Shown: positions 24,398-32,532 of the stretch, piece by piece | Layout of the letters: every line of letters starts with the position of its first letter | How positions within the stretch are numbered: position 1 is the stretch's first letter | Source: Nocardiopsis potens DSM 45234 | GTDB lineage: Bacteria > Actinomycetota > Actinomycetes > Streptosporangiales > Streptosporangiaceae | DNA length: 64,000 nt | NCBI RefSeq assembly: GCF_000341105.1 | Contig: NZ_ANBB01000025.1 | Location: forward strand, 1 to 64,000 | Reading direction: 5' to 3' | The notes under the pieces: generated by a model | Seen by the model: only the letters and a program-made list of their open reading frames with translations | Database searches by the model: none | What the model was told of the DNA's origin: nothing | Program-made: the position numbers and the translations under genes

Positions 24398-25846
24398 ATG
24401 ATCGTCGGAGTCGACATCGGCACTTCGCTGACCAAGGCGGTGGCCTTCGGGCCGGACGGCCGCTCCGTCGCGCACGCCGAGGCGGCCTCGGAGCCGACCC
24501 GCTTCCCCGACGGCCGGGTGGAGCAGGACCTGGAGGAGGTTCTGGACACCGTCGCCGGCGTGGTCCGCCGCCTCGCCGCGGAGCTGGACCGCCCGGTCAC
24601 CGCGCTCGCGCTGACCGGCCAGGGCGACGGGCTGTGGCTGCGCGACGAGGAGGGGCGGGCGGTCCGCCCGGCGATCTCCTGGCTGGACGGCCGGGCCGCG
24701 GGGACGGTGGCGCGCTGGCAGGCGGCCGGGGTGGACCGCACCGTGTTCCGGCGCACCGGCTCCGGGCTGTTCCCCGGCTGCGCCGCCGCGCTCCTGGCCC
24801 ACCTGGACGCCGAGGAGCCGGAGGCGCTGGACCGGGCCGCCACCGCCGGGTACTGCGTCGACGCGGTCGCCCAGCGGCTCACCGGGACCGTGGCTGTGGA
24901 CGTCTCCGACGCCTCGCTGCCCTTCCTCGACCCGGCCACCCGCCGCTACGACGACGCCGCCATCGCGGCCTGCGGCCTCACCCACCGCCGCGGCCTGCTG
25001 GCCGAGCCCGCCCCGCCCGGCACCGTGCTCTCCCTCGACGCGGAGGGCGCCCGGCTGCTCGGCCTGCCCGAAGGGCTCCCGGTCACCGCCGGGCCGTTCG
25101 ACATGCCGGCCTGCGCGATCGGCGCCGGGGTGCGCGAGCCCGGCGATGGGCTGCTCATCGCCGGCACCACCCTCGCCTGCCAGGTGCTGCGCAAGGGCCC
25201 GGGGTTCGACCGGGAGGGCGAACCGGCCGGCATGCTGCTCGCCGCCCCCGACCCCGACCTGTACCTGCGCGCCATGGCGGCGATGGTCGGCACCGCCGGC
25301 CTGGACTGGGCCTGCGACCTGGTCGGCGCGGACACGGCCGACACCGACGCGCTGCTCGCCGCCTCCGCCCCCGGCGCGGGCGGGGTGCGCGCGCTGCCGT
25401 TCCTCTCCGGCGCGGGGGAGCGCGCCCCGTTCGTCGACGCCGCGGCCCGCGCCCGGTTCACCGGCCTCACCCTCCAGCACACCCGGGCCGACCTGGTGCG
25501 AGCCCTGTGCGAATCGGTGGCCTTCGCCGCCCGGCACTGCCTGGAGGAGGCCGGCCTCACCGGCGCCCTGTACGCCTGCGGCGGCGGGATCCGCTCCCCG
25601 GAGTGGACCGGGATCTTCGCCGACGTGCTGAACCGCCCGGTCACGGTGCCGGCCGACCCCGGCGTCGGCGCGCGCGGCGCGGTGATCACCGCCGCCCGCG
25701 CCCTGGGCCGCCCGGTCGACGAGGACCGCTGGGCCTCCGGCTCCCGCACGGTCGCCCCCCGCCCGGAGAACACCGCCTTCTACGAGCGCGCCTACACCGC
25801 CTACCGCGCCTCCCTCACCACCGCCCGCCGCGACTGGGCGGCCTGA
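24398..25846 (+). CDS. FGGY-family carbohydrate kinase
   Basis: This 482-residue kinase of the ASKHA fold has the N-terminal phosphate-1 motif VGVDIGTSLTKAVAF and the substrate region LTGQGDGLWL / ISWLDGRAAG. The C-terminal ATPase half has LIAGTTLACQV (phosphate 2), LPFLSGAGERAPF, and CGGGIRSPEWTGIFADVLNRPV (adenosine motif). The family phosphorylates sugars or polyols such as xylulose, glycerol, erythritol or autoinducer-2. It closes the sugar locus and has its own strong ribosome-binding site (AAGGAGG before ATG 24398), after a 535-nt gap. The substrate is not assigned. Confidence 0.86.
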   Translation: MIVGVDIGTSLTKAVAFGPDGRSVAHAEAASEPTRFPDGRVEQDLEEVLDTVAGVVRRLAAELDRPVTALALTGQGDGLWLRDEEGRAVRPAISWLDGRAAGTVARWQAAGVDRTVFRRTGSGLFPGCAAALLAHLDAEEPEALDRAATAGYCVDAVAQRLTGTVAVDVSDASLPFLDPATRRYDDAAIAACGLTHRRGLLAEPAPPGTVLSLDAEGARLLGLPEGLPVTAGPFDMPACAIGAGVREPGDGLLIAGTTLACQVLRKGPGFDREGEPAGMLLAAPDPDLYLRAMAAMVGTAGLDWACDLVGADTADTDALLAASAPGAGGVRALPFLSGAGERAPFVDAAARARFTGLTLQHTRADLVRALCESVAFAARHCLEEAGLTGALYACGGGIRSPEWTGIFADVLNRPVTVPADPGVGARGAVITAARALGRPVDEDRWASGSRTVAPRPENTAFYERAYTAYRASLTTARRDWAA

Positions 25847-25888
25847 CCCCGCCCCCGCCGCACCCCTCTGTCCTAGCCCCCAGAGGCA

Positions 25889-25905
25889 GGAGAGACCGTC
25901 TCTCC
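25889..25905. terminator. Hairpin after the FGGY kinase gene
   Basis: GGAGAGAC-C-GTCTCTCC is a perfect 8-bp inverted repeat 43 nt after the kinase stop. It separates the sugar locus from the lasso-peptide cluster. No T-run follows. Confidence 0.45.
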
Positions 25906-25965
25906 GAGGCGCAGACAGGGGCAGTGGAAGTGCCACCGTCGCCGGCGGTCATCGAACGGACCGCT

Positions 25966-25994
25966 GGAAGTCGTCGGGAAGTCAAAGGGAAGTC
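25966..25994 (+). promoter_or_regulatory. SARP-type box: three GGAAGTC heptamers with 11-bp period
   Basis: Identical GGAAGTC heptamers begin at 25966, 25977 and 25988, separated by 4-nt spacers. Direct heptamer repeats at 11-bp spacing are the known binding pattern of Streptomyces antibiotic regulatory proteins. The array lies 122-150 nt before the lasso precursor ATG, and a SARP gene (frameshifted) closes the cluster at 34285-35051. A clear -10 box is not evident, which leaves the exact start site open. Confidence 0.65.
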
Positions 25995-26051
25995 GGTCTT
26001 GAGTGCTTCTGGAACCGGGCGGGAGGCATGAGGGAGGTCGGGGTGCAATCC

Positions 26052-26071
26052 TGCTTTTCAGTGCTTTTCAG
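26052..26071 (+). repeat. Tandem 10-bp repeat in the lasso precursor leader region
   Basis: TGCTTTTCAG occurs twice in immediate succession (26052-26061, 26062-26071), followed by TGC. It lies 45-64 nt before the precursor ATG, between the SARP-type box and the ribosome-binding site AAGGAGG (26105-26111). It could be part of the promoter or untranslated leader. Confidence 0.55.
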
Positions 26072-26115
26072 TGCATATGTGGAAAGCGCTGCGAATCAAC
26101 TGACAAGGAGGAAAT

Positions 26116-26241
26116 ATGGAGAACGCGATGGAGGTGTACGAGCCGCCGGAGTTCATTGAAATCGGTGACTTCGCTGAGCTCACCCGTCTGACCCGCGACG
26201 GGAACTGGGTGGACAGCCCGGGCTGGGGCTGGTGGCTCTAA
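26116..26241 (+). CDS. Lasso peptide precursor
   Basis: This 41-residue precursor is preceded by a strong AAGGAGG site. The leader contains Y8-E-P-P11-E-F13, the YxxP-type motif recognised by the B1 (RRE) protein. The leader probably ends ...ELTR, because a Thr at position -2 is the conserved cleavage determinant. That gives the core LTRDGNWVDSPGWGWWL (residues 25-41, 17 aa). An isopeptide bond between Leu1 and Asp9 makes a normal nine-residue macrolactam ring, with an eight-residue Trp-rich tail SPGWGWWL to thread. Gly29 as first residue would place Asp33 at position 5, too small for a lasso ring. Genes for cyclase, RRE, protease and exporter follow in order. The product is probably secreted; its activity is unknown. 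Confidence 0.9.
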   Translation: MENAMEVYEPPEFIEIGDFAELTRLTRDGNWVDSPGWGWWL

Positions 26242-26379
26242 CGCCTTCGGAGGAAGGCGACGAGTGATGCCGTGAGGGGTGGGGTGGTGCCCCGAGGTCG
26301 TCCACCCTGCCCCTCTTTTCCGTGCTCGGTGTGTTTCCCGCGTTCGGGTGAGTGCACCGCGGGCCTGGGTGAGGAGCAG

Positions 26380-28233
26380 ATGACGTTCATAATCCTTCCC
26401 GACTCTGAAGGACTGTCGCCCTTCGGGAAGAAGGTGAAGACGGAAGCGGACCGCTTCGGAAAGGTCTTGGAGTACCCGTCGGGGCGGCCCTGGATCGTCG
26501 GCGACTGGCCGGAAACGGACATCGTTGAGGCCCGCTCCGCTAGGACTCGGGTCGTGCTACTGGGCGTCGTCGGCGCCTCCCCCAGGGAACTGCAGCACAG
26601 GATCGCGGGTGTCCAGAGCATTGAGGACCTGGACTTTCTCTCCCTTGCCGTCCCAGGTTCCTACCACATGATCGCCTCCGTCGACGGGCGCATCAGGGTG
26701 CAGGGGACGCTCTCCACCACGCGCCATGTCTTCTACAGGCGAATCGGCGGGGCGGTCATCGCCGCGGATCGGCCGCAGGCCCTCGCCTGGGCGGGGGAGG
26801 CGGAGGTCGATGAGGAGCGCCTGCCGCTCCACCTCCTTGCGCCCTTCGGCCCGCCGTGGCCGTTGAGTGAGGGAACCCTCTGGAAGGGGGTCGATTCGGT
26901 GCCGCCGGGCAGTTACCTCTCCCTTCTCCGCCACGGTGGGGCCAGGGCCACTCGCTGGTGGAGCCCGCCCTCCCCGGACTTACCGCTGAGGGAGGGCGGG
27001 GAGCAGGTCCGGGCCGCGCTGGAGACCGCGGTCAGAGCCCGTACCGGTGGCGGGGAACCGGTGGCCGTGGACCTCTCCGGGGGGATGGACTCCACCAGCC
27101 TGGCGTTCCTCGCCGCCGAGCACTCCTCCCCGGTGGTCACCGTGCACACCGAGGCGCTCGGCAGCGCCAACGACGATGCGCAGTGGGCCGAGCGCTGCCG
27201 CCGCTCCCTCCCGGACGCCCGGCACCTGATCGTGCGGCGCGGCACCGCCCCCGCCCTGTACTCACCACTGGAGGAGGCCGGTCTCGACATCGAAGGGCCG
27301 CTCTCCTTCGCCCGGGCCCGCTCCCATTACGAGGACATCGCCCGGCGTGTCGCCGGGACCGGAGCCCGCTACCATCTCGGCGGAGTCGGCGGAGACGAAC
27401 TCTTCCAGCCCTCCGTGCTGAACCTGACGGCGCTCCTTCGCAGCGCACCGCTGCGCACGCTCCCGCACATCCGGAGATTCCGGCACCGGTACCGGTGGAA
27501 CCTGCGGCGCGCCGCCCGGGTACTGGAGCGGAAGAAGTCTTATCAAGCCTGGCTCTCCGAGTGCGCGGAGCGGTTGACCGGGGACCGCTCCTGGGGAGCG
27601 TCCCCGGACACCGACTGGGAGATCGCGCCGAGGATGCCCCCATGGTCGACCGAGCGCGCGATCCGACGGGTCGCCGAACTGCTGCGGGAGGCGGCACAGG
27701 ACGGCGCCGCGCCCCTGGACGAGCTCCCGGTCAACCACGAGATGCTCCGGCTCATGCAGGTCAACGGTCGGGCGATGCGGATGAACTCCCGTATCGCGGA
27801 GCACTTCGGCGTGGCCCTGGAGGCGCCCTACTGCGACGACGCGGTCATCCAGGCGGCCATGTCGGTGCGGCTGGAGGACCGAGTCGCCGGCGAACAGCCC
27901 AAACCGGTCCTGGCCGAGGCGATGCGGGGCCGGGTCCCGCATGTCTTCGAGCGCCGGACCAAGGGCGACGCGAGCACGGAGATCTACACCGGAATACGGC
28001 TGAACAGGGCCGGACTGGACCGCTTCTGCCGGGAGTCCCGGCTGGCGAAGCTGGGGCTGATCGACGCCGAGGCGATGCGGGACGTCGTTCTCGGGCTGCA
28101 TGCCGACACCAGGCCGCTCATGCCCTTCGACGCGACTCTCGGGACCGAGCTGTGGCTGCGCGGAGTGGAAGGGCCGGGCGGGCCGACGATACGAGCCGGA
28201 GACGGGGATGAGGATGGCCTGGTCGCTGAATGA
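26380..28233 (+). CDS. Lasso peptide cyclase (asparagine synthetase-like, C protein)
   Basis: This 617-residue enzyme has an N-terminal domain related to glutamine amidotransferases (about 1-190, no obvious catalytic Cys2) and a C-terminal asparagine-synthetase domain. The PP-loop is VDLSGGMDSTSLAFLA (SGGMDS at 233-238), with the further motif YHLGGVGGDELFQPSV. In lasso biosynthesis this protein adenylates the ring Asp or Glu side chain and closes the macrolactam with the core N-terminus. ATG 26380 has GAGGAGC upstream, 138 nt after the precursor stop. Its 3' end overlaps the B1 gene by 26 nt. Confidence 0.92.
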   Translation: MTFIILPDSEGLSPFGKKVKTEADRFGKVLEYPSGRPWIVGDWPETDIVEARSARTRVVLLGVVGASPRELQHRIAGVQSIEDLDFLSLAVPGSYHMIASVDGRIRVQGTLSTTRHVFYRRIGGAVIAADRPQALAWAGEAEVDEERLPLHLLAPFGPPWPLSEGTLWKGVDSVPPGSYLSLLRHGGARATRWWSPPSPDLPLREGGEQVRAALETAVRARTGGGEPVAVDLSGGMDSTSLAFLAAEHSSPVVTVHTEALGSANDDAQWAERCRRSLPDARHLIVRRGTAPALYSPLEEAGLDIEGPLSFARARSHYEDIARRVAGTGARYHLGGVGGDELFQPSVLNLTALLRSAPLRTLPHIRRFRHRYRWNLRRAARVLERKKSYQAWLSECAERLTGDRSWGASPDTDWEIAPRMPPWSTERAIRRVAELLREAAQDGAAPLDELPVNHEMLRLMQVNGRAMRMNSRIAEHFGVALEAPYCDDAVIQAAMSVRLEDRVAGEQPKPVLAEAMRGRVPHVFERRTKGDASTEIYTGIRLNRAGLDRFCRESRLAKLGLIDAEAMRDVVLGLHADTRPLMPFDATLGTELWLRGVEGPGGPTIRAGDGDEDGLVAE

Positions 28234-28477
28234 CGGGGTGACGGTGGCGGAGACGCCCGACGGCGTCGTCCTGCTGGATGAGAGGGAAGGCAGGTACTGG
28301 CAGCTGAACGATACCGGGGGAGTGGTGCTCCGCTCCCTGCTGGAGGGGGGAGGGGCCGAAAGGGCGGTCGCTGAACTGCGGCGCAGGTACCCGTCCGCCG
28401 GCGATGTCGTCGCGGCCGACGTGCAGAAGGTGGTCGGCAGGCTCAAGGCTTCAGGGATGGTCAGAGATGAGTCCTAG
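28208..28477 (+). CDS. Lasso peptide RRE protein (PqqD-like, B1)
   Basis: This is an 89-residue PqqD-fold protein: VTVAETPDGVVLLDEREGRYWQLNDTGGVVLRSLLEGG followed by a helical part AVAELRRRYP. Such RiPP recognition elements bind the YxxP region of the leader and present the precursor to the protease and cyclase. It overlaps the C gene by 26 nt upstream and the B2 gene by 11 nt downstream, indicating tight translational coupling. ATG 28208 (MRMAWSLND) is the most likely start; ATG 28214 is also in frame. Confidence 0.9.
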   Translation: MRMAWSLNDGVTVAETPDGVVLLDEREGRYWQLNDTGGVVLRSLLEGGGAERAVAELRRRYPSAGDVVAADVQKVVGRLKASGMVRDES

Positions 28478-28892
28478 GATGACTGCGCTGGAGACCGCTC
28501 CCCGGCCCCCGCTGAGCGCCCGGATCCAAGCACTCCCGATCATCGGCGTCGCCCGGCTGCTGGCCCGGTGCAGGCCCGCCCGGATCAGAGCGGTCTTGGA
28601 GGTCCTCGCTCGGGGAGCGCCTCCGGCCACGGCCGAGCGGACCGCCCGGATCCGCGACGTCATCGTGGGAACGAGTATGCGCTGCGCGGGCCCCCGGTGC
28701 CTGGAGCGCTCTATTGCCACCGCTCTGCTCTGCCGGGCCAGTGGAATGTGGCCGGACTGGTGCACCGGCGTCGCGCTGCGGCCGTTCCGCGCGCACGCCT
28801 GGGTCGAAGCCGAGGGAAGGCCGATCGGTGAGGACGAACAGGAAATCGCGCTGTTCGTGACGGCGATGCGTGTGACCCGGCGGGAGAGATGA
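28467..28892 (+). CDS. Lasso peptide leader protease (transglutaminase-like, B2)
   Basis: This 141-residue protein of the McjB C-terminal/transglutaminase-like family has catalytic Cys78 (GPRCLERSIATALLCRASG) and His110 (PFRAHAWVEAEGRPIGED). An acidic residue near 122-123 probably completes the triad. It removes the leader so that the core N-terminus can be ligated. B1 and B2 as separate proteins is the usual actinobacterial arrangement. The start at ATG 28467 overlaps the B1 stop; ATG 28479 is an alternative giving four fewer residues. Confidence 0.9.
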   Translation: MSPRMTALETAPRPPLSARIQALPIIGVARLLARCRPARIRAVLEVLARGAPPATAERTARIRDVIVGTSMRCAGPRCLERSIATALLCRASGMWPDWCTGVALRPFRAHAWVEAEGRPIGEDEQEIALFVTAMRVTRRER

Positions 28893-29017
28893 CCTATCGG
28901 CCGCACCGAGCCGGGTGCGGGCCCTCCGCCCTTCTGGTGTGTACCTCTCTGGGGGGAGGGGCGGTTCACTCGGCGGATGGACGCGGCCGGGATGCGAGCG
29001 GGAGAACACTCGGAGAC

Positions 29018-29800
29018 ATGACGGGACAGGAAGAGCCGAACGAAGACGGAAGAGCCGCGGCGGAGAGCGGAGCGGCGGCGGAACTGCGGAATGTGAGCCG
29101 GACCTACGGGGAGGGCGCGGCGGCGGTCTCCGCTCTGGAGGAGGTGACCACCGGTTTCCGGAAAGGCACCTTCACCGCGGTGATGGGGCCCTCCGGGTCG
29201 GGGAAGACGACACTGCTGCAGTGCCTGGCCGGACTGGTCCGGCCCTCCTCCGGGGCGGTCTCCCTGGGCGGTGTTCAGATCGACGGGCTACCGGAGAAGC
29301 GGCTGGCCAGGGTGCGCCGGAGCAGGGTCGGTTTCGTCTTCCAGGAGTTCAACCTCATCCCGGCGCTCACCGCGCTGGAGAACATGCTCCTGCCGATGCG
29401 CCTGGCGGGCCGCCGTCCCGACCGGGAATGGGTCGCCGAGATCACCGGGCGCACCGGAATCGCGCACCGGCTGTCGCACCTGCCGCACGAGCTCTCCGGC
29501 GGCCAGCAGCAGCGGGTGGCGATCTGCCGGGCCCTGGTCACCCGGCCCGCGGTCATCTGCGCGGACGAACCGACGGGCGCGCTGGACGGCTCCTCCGGCC
29601 GCGAGGTCATGGCGCTGCTCCGCGAAGCGGTGGACGTCTACCGGCAGACCCTGGTCATGGTGACCCACGACCCGGTGGCCGCCTCCTACTCCGACAGGGT
29701 CCTCTTCCTCGTGGACGGGCGCATCGTCGAGACGATGGGCCGACCCGTGCCGCACACCGTCGCCGAGCGGATGACCGCGCTGGTGGAGGAGGTCCGATGA
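29018..29800 (+). CDS. ABC transporter ATP-binding protein (MacB/LolD type) in the lasso cluster
   Basis: The 260-residue ATPase has Walker A GPSGSGKTT, the Q-loop VFQEFNLIPALTALENMLLP, the signature LSGGQQQRVAICRAL and Walker B VICADEPTGALDG. The sequence type is that of ATPases serving FtsX-like permeases, and such a permease is next. I chose ATG 29018; an ATG at 28889 overlapping the B2 stop is in frame but adds 43 residues of no ABC character. Lasso clusters usually have a single exporter, so this extra pair may serve self-protection or a second export route. That is inference. Confidence 0.86.
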   Translation: MTGQEEPNEDGRAAAESGAAAELRNVSRTYGEGAAAVSALEEVTTGFRKGTFTAVMGPSGSGKTTLLQCLAGLVRPSSGAVSLGGVQIDGLPEKRLARVRRSRVGFVFQEFNLIPALTALENMLLPMRLAGRRPDREWVAEITGRTGIAHRLSHLPHELSGGQQQRVAICRALVTRPAVICADEPTGALDGSSGREVMALLREAVDVYRQTLVMVTHDPVAASYSDRVLFLVDGRIVETMGRPVPHTVAERMTALVEEVR

Positions 29801-29912
29801 GCCGGCCGGGGCCCGTGCGGACGAAGACCGCACCGACCGGGAGCGGTGCACGGCTCCGGTGCCGGCGGCCGGCGGCTCCGGTGGCCGGCCCGGACCGGAA
29901 GGGCGGCCACCG

Positions 29913-32477
29913 GTGATCGGCATCGCATGGCGCATCCTGCGCCGCAGCCCGGGAACGCTGTTCGGCGCCTTCATCATGATCACGGTGGGGACGGCGCTGC
30001 TCGCGGCCTTCGCCATCGTCCAGGATTCGATATCCCGGACAACCGCCCCGGTGGAGCGCTACGCGGCCGCCGACGTCGTCGCCTCCGGCCAGGCCGGAGT
30101 GTTCACCCCCGAGGCGGTCGAGGAGGCCGGCGGCCTGCCCGGGGTGGCCGAGGCCGTACCGGAGCTGTCCTTCCCCGCTCTCGTCCTCGGCGCGGACGGT
30201 CACCCTCCCGCGGACTGGGAGGACACCGCCCGCTTCGGACACGGCTGGTCCAGCGCCGGGCTCACCCCCTTCCTCCTGCTGGAGGGCCGGGCGCCCGACG
30301 CCTCCGACGAGGTGGTCCTGGACGCGGAGTCCGCGGCCGAGGCGGGGGCGGGCGTCGGCGACCGGGTCGACGTGGAGGTCGCCGGGACCGTCCGCGGCCA
30401 CCGCCTGGTCGGCGTCGTGGAGGCGGAGGCAGGGCCGACGGAGTACCAGCGCGCCCTGTTCTTCACCGATCGGCGGGCGGCGGAGCTGGCCGCCCGGGGC
30501 GGGGGAAGGTCCGACGCCATCGGCCTGCACCTGGAGCCCGGCGCCGATCCGGGCGCCGTGGCCGCAGCGCTCGATGAGCGGCTGCGGTCCGCGCTCGCCG
30601 GGGACGTGGACAGCCCTTCGGGCGTCCCCGCCTACCGTGTGGGCTCCGGCGCCGAGCGCGGCGAACTGGAGCAGGCGCTTCCCGACCACCGGGCCTCCGC
30701 GCAGGCCATGGCCATGCTGATCTGGATCGTGGCCTTCATGGCGGTCGCCGTGATCGGCGGCGCCCTGATCACTTCGGTGCGCAGCAGAGCCGAGCAGTTC
30801 GCCCTGCTGAGGGCGGTGGGGGCGACTCCGGGGCAGGTCCGCCTGCTCTGCCTGGCCGAGGCCTTCCTCCTCTCCCTCGCGGGCGTGGCCGCGGGGGCGC
30901 TCTCCGGCATGCTGCTCGGCCGCCTCCTACTGGAGGGATTCCGGGCGATCGGGGTGGTCAGCCCGGTGCTGCGGGTGCACTACGGGCCCGGCGCCCTGCT
31001 GATCGCGGGGGTGACCGCGCTGGTCGTCGGCCAGGCGGCCGCCTGGTTCGCAGCCCGTGCCGCGCTGCGCATCCGCCCGGCGGAGGTGCTCGCGGGCCAG
31101 GCCGCCGTCCCGGTGACCCGGGGGCGCCGGCGGGTCGGCCGGATCACCGGTGCGCTGCTGCTCGCCGCCGCGGGGATCCTGCAGGCGCTCGGGATGGCCG
31201 GGCTGGTCCCGGCCGTGCTCCGGGGGGCCTACGGGATGATCGCGAGCGGCCTGGTCATCGTCGGCCTGGGGCTGCTCGGCTCGTGGGCGATCCACGCCGC
31301 GGCCCGCGCCGTCCGCCCGCTGCTCTCCTGGGCGGCCCCGGTCGCCGGGCACCTCGCCGCCGCCAACGTCGGCTTCCACCACCGGCGCTACGCCGGTGCG
31401 GCGGTGCCGATCGCGGTGGGCACCGCCATCGCCGGCTGGGCCCTGGCCGGCCTCCCGCTCTTCGCCCTGGGCAACTCCCAGGACGTCGCCGAGCGCTTCG
31501 CCGCCGACCAGGTGCTGCGCACTCCCATCGTGCGGGACGCCCACACCGGCCTGGGGGAACCCGTCCGGGAGCGGTTGGAGGAGGCGCCCGGCGTCTCCGC
31601 CGCGGTCGGCCTGCGGGAACTGTGGGCGCACGCCGCCCCGCCCGGCTCGGGCGGGCCCGGCGGGAGCGGCGCACCGGAGGTGACCCGGGGGACGGTCGTG
31701 ACCGGCCGGGCCGGTGCCCTGCTGGACCTGGGCGAGGTGACCGGGGACCTCGCCTCCGTCGGCGCGGGCCGGGGCGTCGCCCTGGGAGCGGCCTATGCCC
31801 GCCAGGCCGGGATCGGCCTCCACGACGAGGTGGAGGTGCGGACCGCGGGGGCCTCCCGGCCGACGGTGCTGCCGGTGGTCGCGCTGTTCGAGCGGGACAA
31901 GGGCGGCGGCGAGGGGATCGTCGTCGCCTCCGAGGCGCTCCGGGACGCCCCCCGGGGCTGGTACGACTACGTCCTGGTCGGGGAGGAGAAGGAGGGCCGG
32001 GCGGCGGAGGCGGCGGCCGCCGTCCTGTCCGCTCGGGGGACGGCCTCCGCGGAGGATCCTGAGGAGTTCCTCCGCGCCTACGTCCAGGAGCGGCAGGGCG
32101 CGATCGACAACCTCGGCACCCTGGCCACCGCGATGGTCGGCGGGTTCCTGGTGATCGCCTCGGTCAACGCCCTCGCGCTGTCGGCCGCCGACCGCCGCTC
32201 CGAGCTGGCCTCGATACGCCGGATCGGAGTGACCGGGCGCCGGCTGAGCAGGATGGTCTCCTGGGAGATGGCCCTCACCGTCGTCCCGGCCTGGCTGCTG
32301 GGCGGGCTCGCGACGGCCTGGATGGCCGCGGCGATGGCCGGCGGGGATCTCGGAGCCGCGCTGTGGGCCTACCCGGGGGCGGTGCTCCTCGGATTCGGCG
32401 CGGCGGGACTGGCCGCGGCCCTGCTCGGCGCGCTGGCGGCGACCCGCTCGGCCCTGAGGGCCGCGGATGCGCGGTGA
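29913..32477 (+). CDS. FtsX-like ABC permease in the lasso cluster
   Basis: The 854-residue membrane protein starts at GTG 29913 (VIGIAWRILRRSPGTL). It has an N-terminal membrane helix, a large extracellular region (about 45-265), three central helices of the FtsX type (about 270-415), further helices (about 425-510), a second extracellular region (about 515-740), and a final FtsX module. The repeated architecture is typical of the lipoprotein-release or antimicrobial-peptide-resistance type permeases. It would pair with the ATPase at 29018-29800. A role in immunity to the lasso peptide or in extrusion is plausible, not shown. Confidence 0.84.
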   Translation: MIGIAWRILRRSPGTLFGAFIMITVGTALLAAFAIVQDSISRTTAPVERYAAADVVASGQAGVFTPEAVEEAGGLPGVAEAVPELSFPALVLGADGHPPADWEDTARFGHGWSSAGLTPFLLLEGRAPDASDEVVLDAESAAEAGAGVGDRVDVEVAGTVRGHRLVGVVEAEAGPTEYQRALFFTDRRAAELAARGGGRSDAIGLHLEPGADPGAVAAALDERLRSALAGDVDSPSGVPAYRVGSGAERGELEQALPDHRASAQAMAMLIWIVAFMAVAVIGGALITSVRSRAEQFALLRAVGATPGQVRLLCLAEAFLLSLAGVAAGALSGMLLGRLLLEGFRAIGVVSPVLRVHYGPGALLIAGVTALVVGQAAAWFAARAALRIRPAEVLAGQAAVPVTRGRRRVGRITGALLLAAAGILQALGMAGLVPAVLRGAYGMIASGLVIVGLGLLGSWAIHAAARAVRPLLSWAAPVAGHLAAANVGFHHRRYAGAAVPIAVGTAIAGWALAGLPLFALGNSQDVAERFAADQVLRTPIVRDAHTGLGEPVRERLEEAPGVSAAVGLRELWAHAAPPGSGGPGGSGAPEVTRGTVVTGRAGALLDLGEVTGDLASVGAGRGVALGAAYARQAGIGLHDEVEVRTAGASRPTVLPVVALFERDKGGGEGIVVASEALRDAPRGWYDYVLVGEEKEGRAAEAAAAVLSARGTASAEDPEEFLRAYVQERQGAIDNLGTLATAMVGGFLVIASVNALALSAADRRSELASIRRIGVTGRRLSRMVSWEMALTVVPAWLLGGLATAWMAAAMAGGDLGAALWAYPGAVLLGFGAAGLAAALLGALAATRSALRAADAR

Positions 32478-32532
32478 CCGCGCCCGGGGAATCCCGGAGA
32501 CCTGTGCCGGTGAACGACGGAAGGAGGCCGCA

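Noticed and set aside
28889-29017. Earlier in-frame start of the lasso-cluster ATPase, overlapping the B2 stop by ATGA
   Set aside because: The 43 added residues have no ABC-transporter similarity and an atypical composition; kept only as an alternative start.
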